Assembly: GCA_039707655.1 (NCBI GenBank)
Contig: CM077667.1
Location: forward strand, 540,744,222 to 540,808,221
Source of the DNA: Elymus sibiricus
Taxonomy: Eukaryota > Streptophyta > Magnoliopsida > Poales > Poaceae
DNA length: 64,000 bases
Direction of reading: 5' to 3'
Shown: piece after piece, positions 56,620 to 64,000 of the stretch
How the letters are laid out: the number at the start of each line of letters is the position of its first letter
Numbering within the stretch: position 1 is the stretch's first letter
Notes under the pieces: generated by a model
The model's database searches: none
What the model was told of the DNA's origin: nothing
The model's input: the letters and a program-made list of their open reading frames with translations, nothing else
Position numbers and translations under genes: made by a program

Positions 56620-57080
56620 GTATGGAGAAAATGCTCGTTAGAAAGGAGAGGCGGAGGTCAATGCCTACTCTGAGTGCCATCTTAATAACTGGAGCCTCGA
56701 TCTGTTTTAGTTTCCTTGTCAACAAATTAATGATATTGATTTGCTTTTATCTGGGCTATATACCCAAGCCAGTGTATCTAAATTAGGATTATCCTCGAAT
56801 ATTTGTGCATGTGCTTTTACAAATACACAAAATTTCAAACAATTGTCGATGTCAACTACATAAATCACTCACTTGAAATCACGGGAATAGATGAGTTAGA
56901 CAACAATTGTCACCTAAATGCTCCTCGTGCAGCTAGTGTCCACATCCCTTGGTGGTAATCGTTATAGCTGCAATAAAAGGGTATATTGGGATCATGCACA
57001 TGAAATTTTTTGATACCATGACGGTGAAGTGTAAGAAAGATGTAGGTTACCTAAAAATATATTCAACTTGAAAAATAGTA
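56620..57080. other. Helitron 3 filler
   Basis: AT-rich, no feature recognised. Confidence 0.4.
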
Positions 57081-57133
57081 CTCCCCCTATAAAAAAATAT
57101 AAGTGCGTTTAGATTATTTATTTATAGAGGGAG
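57081..57133. mobile_element. Minimal Stowaway MITE (53 bp)
   Basis: The 13-bp ends CTCCCCCTATAAA and CTCCCTCTATAAA (inverse) are flanked by TA (57079-57080, 57134-57135). Almost nothing remains between them. Confidence 0.8.
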
Positions 57134-57599
57134 TATAAAAAACATTGTACGGTTCGGTAGAAAGCAACTACCTAGCTTTCGCGACATATGTTACTGCAGT
57201 CTATAGGTGCTGTTGCGGTTGACGGTCAATTGGTCAGCAGGCAAATGCACGTACATCAGCTTGAGCTCTCAGTCGGAGAAGATATGTCGAGGGACCGATT
57301 CAACGGGGATGACCGTCCCATCTCTTAGCGAGAGAGCTGCTTCTCCTATGAGCTCCCAGTCGAGGGAAACGAGGCATGCGGAGGCAGCCTGGTTCCCAAC
57401 ACCCGCGAGCTCCCCACCCGTAGACTAATCAATGCCAAATCACAAGTATGTTTAGGATGATCAAAAAGTGCGGTAGTAGTACTTCTTGTCTTATCTCTTC
57501 ATGGAGTGCGTATACGTATAAACGATATAATCAATCACCAGATGACCAACTACCCTATGCTAATATGTGCATACAGTCCTTTATACCATTGATTGATTG

Positions 57600-58080
57600 A
57601 CGAAAATAGGCTGACGAAAGGATTTTTCAAGTATGTATGTATGTATATTTATAAGCTGTACACATTTTTCAATGAAAAGATTTTTCAGGTATGTATATAC
57701 TCAGATGGAATATCGTGGGGAGATGAGCGAAATAATCATGTGTATCGTTTGTGCCTGACTCGGACGAATGCGACGTAAAACATCAGGCCGACGAAAGGAT
57801 TTTTCAGGTATGTATGTATGTATATTTAAAATCAATGCACATTTTTTTCAGGATTTTTTTCATATATAGCATGTTATATTTGAGTTACAGTTTCAAGGAT
57901 AAATATTTTGAAGGTCATTTCAATCTGTTAGAAAAAAATAAAGATTAAAAACAGGAAATGGGAAAAAATGTATGTATATTTAAAACATATACAAATTTTT
58001 CTCAGAATTTTTTTATATATAACATGTTATATTTTGAGTTAGAGTTCGAAAGATAAAAAACAGGAAAAGGGAAAAAAAAA
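57600..58080 (+). repeat. Triplicated segment with TATGTATGTATATTT
   Basis: Three imperfect copies about 180 bp apart (near 57610, 57790 and 57970), each with GACGAAAGGATTTTTCAGG-like and GTATGTATATTTAAAA-like phrases. Copies 2 and 3 share AACATGTTATATTTGAGTTA-like sequence. Confidence 0.75.
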
Positions 58081-58451
58081 CTCCAGGCTCTAACCAACGC
58101 AGCACCTAAGTGCTTGTGCAATATGTGGAGATCGCTTATAAATAAAGCGATGAGCACTGCCGTGACATGTGAAAAGAAAAAACGAATTATGCGTCGCATA
58201 GTGGGTAATTTTTGCCAATCTTAGCGGTTAACCTAATGACGGACGGGCAAAAGCAATCCATACTTTATTAGTAGGTAAAGATAAAAAAAAAATTAGGTTG
58301 TACGCACATTGGATTGGAAATCGAGTCGGAAGTCTCATTATCAAATACTTATGTTTTTTCCCTCAAAAGAAAATTACTTATGGTTTCGTTCATACATATC
58401 CTAGCCGCAAACAAACCATGGACGGATCGAGGAAAAAAAGAAGCGGCGGCC

Positions 58452-58537
58452 ATGGCTTTCATCCTTCACGACGATGTCCTACTCGATATCCTCACCCATG
58501 TCAAGGGCGACGCAGCCACCCTATTCCGTTGTGCGAC
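58452..58537 (+). pseudogene. F-box gene start, interrupted by a Copia LTR
   Basis: F-box proteins are substrate receptors of SCF ubiquitin ligases. From ATG 58452 the frame reads MAFILHDDVLLDILTHVKGD and AATLFRCAT, matching the first helices of a plant F-box (L.DD.L.EIL..V......L.RCA). It ends exactly at the LTR start 58538, after GCGAC (the expected 5-bp target duplication). Only 170 bp separate the ATG from the end of Helitron 3. The rest of the gene should lie beyond the Copia, right of the window. Confidence 0.65.
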
Positions 58538-58747
58538 TGTTAAGAGTATACTGTACAGCTATACCGTATGTGTGTATGTATTGCATGTGGCATCCGGTGT
58601 AGCGTGTGTGTGTGATCGTGGCGCACGATCCCAGGTAGTGGATCACCCATGATATCCCTGCTTGCCGGCTTGTAACTTGTACACAAAACCCAGCCGAGGG
58701 CATAATCAAGTCTGGTGAATCGTTCTTCCTAATCCTCCCCGCATACA
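58538..58747 (+). repeat. Short Copia 5' LTR (210 bp)
   Basis: TGTTAAGAGTATACTGTACAG...CATACA, followed directly by a primer site. It is a different Copia family from the 2-kb-LTR elements. Confidence 0.85.
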
Positions 58748-58757
58748 TGGTATCAGA
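58748..58757 (+). promoter_or_regulatory. tRNA-Met primer-binding site
   Basis: TGGTATCAGA, then a mismatch (CTC). An ATG overlaps it, but the gag start is further down. Confidence 0.8.
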
Positions 58758-58812
58758 CTCCCCTGACCTGTTCAAACAGTTCGCGCAGGTCGCCGGTCCT
58801 GCTTCCGCTGCC

Positions 58813-60037
58813 ATGGATGACAACCCTGTCGTCTTTTCTCGTTCCATTCAGCAGGGCGTCGACGGCGTCCTTCACGCTGCCCCCCTTGTAGACACACCAC
58901 CCGCTGAAGCAACTGTCGTCGCTACGGCTGCGCCTCCACGTCCGGCCGCGGCTGCACCCCCGCCTCCAGCTCTCCCCACGCCGGTGCGACCTATCCTGCT
59001 TCCTACCACACTGATCTTTTCGTCTGTCGGACATTCCCCCATCCTGCAGACTATCGACATTCGTCGCCATGTTCCGGTCATTCTCGACCTCCTCACCGGC
59101 AACTACACGCAATGGCGTCGCCACTTCGACACCGTGATCGGCATGTTCGGCCTCCGTGACCACGTCAACTCCACGGTCGTGCACCGTCACCACGACCCGG
59201 AGTGGGAGATGGCTGACCACGTCGTTGTGCACTCGCTCTACACCACCATCTCGCCGGAGCTCCTCGACGCTGTCATGCAGCCGGATGACAACACGCTCAT
59301 CGTCTGGACGTCCATCGACTGGATTTTCCGTGACAACCTGCGCGCTCGCGCTGTCTACCTCGACGCAGAGTACCACGCCTTCGTCCAGGGCAACCTGACG
59401 GTGCGTACCAGTGTTTTGGTTACCGAACGAGACATTTTTACCGAGGGGGGCCGGTAAACGTGGTTACCATGGTTACCGAGAAATACGAGCATATTTTGAA
59501 CGAAATTTATAAATGAAATTTGTATTCAAATTCTTTGAAGATAGTATAGGAAGGTCATGAAGTTATACTTATCATAAGGAGCGACTGGCCCAGTGGAAGG
59601 GTGTGCTATGAGATCCCCAGTTCGTCTACTCGTGCTTTTATTTTTGACATTTTGTACTTACGTTTCTGAAAAAATACAAAAAAAGTGCAAGAGTGGTTAC
59701 TCGAACCAGTGATCTCTCGTTCAAACGAAATAGAGCGCTACCAACGTGCCAATACAACCTGGCTTGGAATAACTAAGACGTTATCTTACTTTATGACACC
59801 TTGTGCATTTAAATTCAAAAAATTCAAAAATTTCGGTATTTTTTGCTCGGTATGTGGGTTTACCGGGGGGCAACGAAATACTCGGTAACCGGGCGAAATG
59901 TCGAAATTTCGTTCGGTAACCAAAACCTTGGTGCGTACTGCACCAAGCTCAAGCAGTTCACCAATCAGCTCCGCGACCTCGGCCAGACGGTGACCGAGTC
60001 GCAGCTGGTCTTCAACCTGCTTTCTGGCATGAACTGA
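58813..60037 (+). pseudogene. Copia gag, split by a Mutator MITE
   Basis: The gag starts at ATG 58813 (MDDNPVVFSRSIQQ), has a Pro/Ala-rich N-terminus, then the UBN2-type core: DLLTGNYTQWRRHFDTVIG, HVVVHSLYTTISPELLDAV, RARAVYLDAEYHAFVQGN. The 521-bp MITE sits at 59409-59929. The frame resumes after it with CTKLKQFTNQLRDLGQTVTE and QLVFNLLSGMN, then a TGA at 60037. The zinc knuckle and protease expected next are missing. Confidence 0.85.
59409..59929. mobile_element. Mutator-type MITE (521 bp) with two tRNA-like segments
   Basis: The ends (C)AGTGTTTTGGTTACCGAACG and AAGGTTTTGGTTACCGAACG (inverse) are flanked by the 9-bp target duplication GGTGCGTAC (59400-59408 and 59930-59938), the size typical of Mutator. 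Inside, 59580-59640 carries TGGCCCAGTGG (A box-like) plus AGTTCG. 59690-59765 carries, on the minus strand, TGGCACGTTGG plus GGTTCGAGTAAC. The two face each other. Confidence 0.88.
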
Positions 60038-60708
60038 CAGTCCCACTCCCAACCCCCACATCACCTCGCAAGTCCCGCTCCCGTCGTTCCTGCAGGTGCG
60101 CTCCTTCGTCCTACTTGAAGAGCACCGCGCCGAGCAGTCCACGCACGCCCTCGTCGCCTGCCGTGCCACCCGCACCCCCACCAAGCAACACCAACCAGGG
60201 CCACGGCAGCGGTGGTTCTCCCTCACCATCTTCTCTTGATCTTGACTTATCGTATCCTTGTGCTCTTTCGATCTTGGCTATTTGTAGATCCATGACTTGA
60301 CGATCTATCTTAGCGTATGATCCGGACTCACAGTCACGCTGCCAGGTGACACCCTCTGTCACGCCTAACACAATACATCAGAGGATCGACCATCCATGTT
60401 TGCCAATTGTTTCCTCCAGTCTTCGGTCCAATAAAATAACTTGTGCCCAGCAGTACTGAATTTTATGTTTGCGGTGCTTATCAACGTGGGAAGGTTCATC
60501 AGCTTTCCTATGCTAGGTCTCTAGCTGTGTCACCATCTCTCCTCTTCAAATTGTACACACCGATGTATGGGGCCTCCTATCAACTATTGGTGGTTTTAAG
60601 TACTATGTTAGTTTTCTGGATGATTATAGTCGGTTTACATGGCTTTACATTCTGAAACATAAATCTGAAGTTGAAAATGCCTTTTATTCCTACCAGAAAC
60701 TCGCCGAA
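60038..60708 (+). pseudogene. Copia pol remnant before the LINE
   Basis: After non-homologous or decayed DNA (60050-60450) come the pre-integrase and integrase start, VCGAYQRGKVHQLSYARSLA and VHTDVWGP-like sequence in shifted frames, with frameshifts and stops. It ends at the LINE target duplication 60695-60708. Confidence 0.7.
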
Positions 60709-62430
60709 ATATCGACTGGCTAGGTGGACCGTATTATGCCGACCTAAATTCAAGGGGTCTTGGCATTCAAGATCTTGAGATTACAAACATCTCTCTTTTG
60801 AGTAAATGGATTTACAAACTACTCAATGAGGATGGAGTGTGGCAGTAAATCGTTCGTAACAAGTACGTGGGGTCTAAAGCCATTTCTCAAGTTCATTGCA
60901 AACCCGGTGATTCATAATTTTGGTGTGGCGTGATAAAGGCCAAGGAATTGTTTTTTTCCAATTTGGCACTTTCTTGGTTAGGGATGGTTTTCAGGTTCGA
61001 TTCTGGGAAGACAATTGGCTGGTGCCACCCCACTTAAGGTGCAATACCGAGCTTGTACAGGATCGTTTGACATAAATTCGTCACGATCAAACAAGTTTTT
61101 GGACAAGAAAATCCTCATATTTCTTTCCGGGGGGACCTTTTAGGACCTCACTTGGCAACATGGAATGAATTACTCCTTCATTTGGAGGCCATTCAACTGT
61201 CAGGCGAACCGGTTAAGTTTTGATGGAACTTGCATCAAAACGGTAGTTTTCAGTCAAATCCTTGTGTGATGCAATGGTTTGTTGTGATGTTCCCGTTGAT
61301 AACAAGAAATTCTGAAAGCTCAAAATTCCTCTAGAAGCCAAGATTTTCCTCTGGTTTCTAAACAGAGGGGGTCATCTTGACTAGAGATAACCTGGCATGA
61401 CGTAATTGGCACGGTAGCAAGACATGTGTCTTCTGCCAACATGACGAGTCAATTAAACATTTATTTTTTCAGTGTAAGTTCGCTCATGCAGTCTGGGCCA
61501 TAGTTCAAGTAGCTTCAAATCTATACCCCACGTAGTGCATGTAACATATTTTGTAATTGGTTGCGGGGTATTGATAAACAATTTTCTGCACATATTCTTC
61601 TGGGGGCAACTGCCTTATGCTTCAAGATGGCAATGGGGCTCCGAAACCCAAGTCCCCGCGGGTTTTAACTCTATTAGGGGACGGGGTTGCGCTTCTTTTT
61701 AACCCCGCGGGGCTGCTGTTGGGTAAAGTATAAAACCTGACACGTTTCGCGGGTTCACACCCGTTTCAGCAATACCCGAACCTGAAACCCGCCATCCTCG
61801 TCAAAATGCTATTGTTTGTTGCTGTAATATACTTATCTTTCTTGCTCCAATGGGGTATTGTATTGTGCTGAAATATGCTCCTTGTAGATGCTTGTATTGC
61901 TCTTTTTTACTCGAGTTATGCTGCTGAAATATGCTTCTTGTAGCTGTTGAACCATGTACTATTGTATTGTGCTGAAATTTGCTCAAGTTATGATGCTGAA
62001 ATATGCTTTTCTGTTGTTGAAATTTGCTCAAGTTATGCTGGGCATTGTGGCTTACCAGGAACGATGTGGTTTTTAACAATAAATGTGTTTCATCACTTGT
62101 GTAGGTTATTCATGCATATACGCGATGGTTCCGTACTTGGTCTATCCTGCAGAGGCCGGAGGACATAGACCTTTTTGTGATAGCGCCTACAAGGCTGGAG
62201 CATACGGCCAGGGAGGTTTTCGCCCTCCATGAATGGTGTTGTAATCTACAGATAGGAACTGTCCAACCCTAGGCTGGATTGATTTATTTTTATTGTAAAA
62301 CGATGATTATTTATATGTCTGTTGGACTTGTTGGTTTTGTGTATCTTGCTATGCAAAGGCCGGGCATTCTTTTGATGCAGTTATATCACCTCGATATATC
62401 AATTTAATGAAATGTCCTTTATCGAAAAAA
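60709..62430 (+). mobile_element. 5'-truncated LINE with target duplication
   Basis: Flanked by AGAAACTCGCCGAA (60695-60708) and AGAAACTTGCTGAA (62431-62444), which differ by two C-to-T changes. The element begins in the zinc-finger region after the reverse transcriptase: GLGIQDLEITNISLLSKWIY, KLLNEDGVWQ, NKYVGSKAISQVHCKPGDS. It ends with PTRLEHTAREVFALHEWCC, the tail ATATCAATTTAATGAAATG and poly(A). It contains stops and a hAT MITE at 61622-62032. Confidence 0.85.
61622..62032. mobile_element. hAT-type non-autonomous element in the LINE
   Basis: Starts ATGGCAATGGGGCTCCGAAA with CCCGCGGGTTTT, typical of Triticeae hAT ends. TTATGCT stands on both sides (61615-61621 and 62033-62039), seven of the expected eight bases. 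Removing it restores the LINE frame into LWLTRNDVVFNNKC. Inside, GCTGAAATATGCTTCTTGTA and TTGCTCAAGTTATG repeat. Confidence 0.7.
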
Positions 62431-62444
62431 AGAAACTTGCTGAA

Positions 62445-62792
62445 CGTTTGCTGAACAGCACCATTCATACGTACAATCGGATTACGGCCGGTAGTACCAC
62501 CGTCTAAATCGCTACTTTACACAAATTGGCATCACACACCGGTCACATGTCCTCGTACCTCTCAAGAAAAACAGTATTGTTGAGCATAAGCACCAACACA
62601 TGGTCGAAACCGGTATTGCACTTCTTGCACAATATACTTTCCCAGTTCGCTTCTGGGATGAAGCATTTTTGACTTCTTGCTACCTCATTCACCGCATGCC
62701 CGACCATGTTCTTTGGAATGCCACTCCGGTCTCTCGCCTGTTCAATGAAAAGGTTGACTATTCCCTCCTTGGTGTCTTTGGGTATGCGTGCT
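62445..62792 (+). pseudogene. Copia integrase C-terminal fragment
   Basis: Resumes after the LINE: VERKHQHMVETGIALLAQ-like sequence, then FPVRFWDEAFLTSCYLIHRM and NEKVDYSLLGVFGYAC, the end of the Copia integrase core. One stop occurs near 62507. It is cut at 62793 by the CACTA element. Confidence 0.82.
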
Positions 62793-63178
62793 CACTAGTG
62801 CTAAATGGGGATTTAATCCCGGTTTGGAATGGCCTTTAGTCCCGGGTCGCCAACCGGGACTAATAAATTGGGACTAAAGGCCTCCGGCCTTTAGTCCCGG
62901 TTGGTCACGACCCGGGACTAAAACCCCCCACGTGGCCGCCGGCGCGCGCCGGGGGCTGGGGGATCTTTAGTCCCGGTTGGTGACACCAACCGGGACTAAA
63001 GGTTTTAGGGGTTTAGTGTTTGTGGTTTCTTTTTCCTTCTTATTTTGTGTTTTCAATTCAATTCTTTTTCATTTCAAACATATTTTATGCCACTACATAC
63101 CGTACACGTCATGCATATATAATATAATTTCTCATATGATCATATATATATGATATAATTTCTCGTACGACCATGCAT

Positions 63179-63236
63179 GCATACACACACAGACACACAC
63201 ACACAGACATATATATATATATATATATACACACAC
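63179..63236. repeat. (CA)n/(TA)n microsatellite
   Basis: Alternating CA and TA runs within the CACTA element. Confidence 0.9.
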
Positions 63237-63533
63237 AAAATTTGGTATATACAATTTCTCCTACAGTTTGCAGATCATTACATGCAGGCATTAGGTGCAA
63301 CGGTATTCTCCGTTTTCATATATGATCTCCTTAAGCATGATAATATTAGTTGTGTGTATCCCGCATCTCTATCATCTTTAAAGAAGAAAATCCCGCAAGT
63401 CCCTCATAGGCGGTACTCTGGTAGGAGCCTATCCCGCATCTCTATCATCTTTAAAGAAGGAGATCAATATTAATATATTATTTGTGTGTATATATATTAA
63501 ATCATGATAAAAAAAATTATGGATAGTATTTAC

Positions 63534-64000
63534 GTACTGGAAGTTGTCTTTGATCTCTGCGCCATTCGGTCGTCATGCGAATGTTCTCGCAAACGTAGTA
63601 TGCGGATAAATTCACCCCATGTTTTTGCATCATGCACTTTGCGAGAATAGAATTCAATCAGAACAATCAAGCATGATTATGGTACTGATACTGGAATTAA
63701 AGAGTTGCGCGGAACTAGCTACTACTACTTAATTACCTTCCTCGGTCGCCGTGCCAGGTTCGGTTTCCATTGACCGACAACCTCTTTGATGAACCGTCTT
63801 CAAACTCTGCCCAGCAAAGAAAATGAATAAAAGAGTTACTAATTACTTGATATCAGGAAATGAATGAAAGAGGCCGATATAGTGCGATACTGATTGAAAT
63901 TACTTGTCGAGCATATTAAGCACGCTGGTGTATTCTTTAGGGTCTTTACCTAGTGAGTCAATGACTTCAACAGTTCCAGCGTCAACTTTAATGTCCAGCA
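63534..64000 (-). pseudogene. CACTA ORF2, Ulp1-like exons, catalytic Cys lost
   Basis: Minus-strand exons in order: 64000 to about 63905 (LDIKVDAGTVEVIDSLGKD and YTSVLNMLDK, donor GTAATT); about 63808-63727 (VWRRFIKEVVGQWKPNLA, after a GGGCAG acceptor); and about 63650-63534 (AKCMMQKHGVNLSAYYVCEN). Ulp1-type proteases need Cys in the LCGYYVCEF motif. Here LCG is LSA, with TCC at 63604-63606, so the enzyme is probably inactive. The copy at 29060 keeps LCGYY. The N-terminal part lies right of the window. Confidence 0.72.

Larger units (their letters stand above)
54939..58281 (-). mobile_element. Helitron 3 (3.34 kb)
   Basis: The minus strand starts TCTTTACCTACTAATAAAG (58281, host T beyond). 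It ends with the hairpin TCGTTGCAACGCACGAAC, a spacer and CTAG (54939-54942, host A beyond on the plus strand). It is non-autonomous. Inside are GC-rich exon-like pieces (55100-55860), a LINE tail (to 56617), a Stowaway MITE and a local repeat. Both flanks carry GTACGCACATTGGA. Confidence 0.75.
62793..64000. mobile_element. CACTA transposon, left end (runs off the window)
   Basis: Starts CACTAGTGCTAAATGGGG after GCT (a possible 3-bp target duplication). 62835-63000 has the inverted subterminal repeats CCTTTAGTCCCGGTTGG and AACCGGGACTAAAGG, which can fold strongly. Transposon exons follow on the minus strand. Confidence 0.9.

Noticed and set aside
58747..58812. Gag start at the ATG at 58747
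   Set aside because: That ATG overlaps the tRNA primer-binding site; the ATG at 58813 after the leader is the likely start.
58753..59376. 207-codon minus-strand frame
   Set aside because: It is antisense to recognisable Copia gag in GC-rich DNA.

Overview
The window is grass genomic DNA of the Triticeae type (wheat, Aegilops or barley relatives). The reasons are Angela/BARE-like Copia LTRs with initiator-tRNA-Met primer sites, Stowaway MITEs flanked by TA, CACTA elements with subterminal CCTTTAGTCCCGG repeats, Helitrons ending in the hairpin GCCCGTGCGTTGCAACGG plus CTAG, and Triticeae-style LINE tails. Almost everything is transposable element, much of it nested. No sequence search could be run, so family names rest on recognised termini, primer sites, target duplications and protein motifs.

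Layout. 1-11222: three nested Copia elements. An Angela-like element (minus, 1-4921, gag-pol frame still open) sits in the pol remnant of a plus-strand Copia (4922-8482), which itself sits in the leader of a minus-strand Copia (8483-11222). 11223-16450: unassigned DNA, a (TA)n tract, a Helitron-like composite with three 280-bp repeats carrying tRNA-like boxes, then an LTR/primer-site remnant followed by two related small genes, the first broken by a frameshift and the second intact. 16700-23056: MITEs, duplications and relics, including a 70-bp slice of Copia LTR. 23057-25898: Helitron 1. 26012-29034: a 3-kb element with inverted ends, containing a hAT transposase relic and a GGTAAC-rich array. 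29060-32335: relics of CACTA, Copia, a B3-domain gene and probably a glycosyltransferase gene. 32596-35084: Helitron 2, with a captured first exon, and a cluster of Helitron 5' ends.

35414-35900 holds the one clearly intact host-type gene: a two-exon gene for an 86-residue secreted cysteine-rich (defensin-like) peptide with TATA box and poly(A) signal. 36281-38576: a retroposon with a 17-bp target duplication, a GC-rich stretch and an LTR fragment. 38577-50590: a 729-bp tandem array split by a complete Copia element (38904-48537, target duplication TGGGC, equal 2164-bp LTRs about 1% different, no coding capacity). 50590-54938: mostly unassigned. 54939-58281: Helitron 3. 58452-58537: the start of an F-box gene, cut by a Copia element whose interior is in turn interrupted by a Mutator MITE, a LINE (itself hit by a hAT MITE) and a CACTA element running off the right edge.

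There is no operon-like or multi-gene system. The genes that may still work are the secreted peptide gene, the intact member of the small gene pair (15855-16343) and possibly the Angela-like gag-pol. The most unusual structures are the small gene pair, the tRNA-box repeats inside the Helitron-like composite, and the young but coding-dead Copia.
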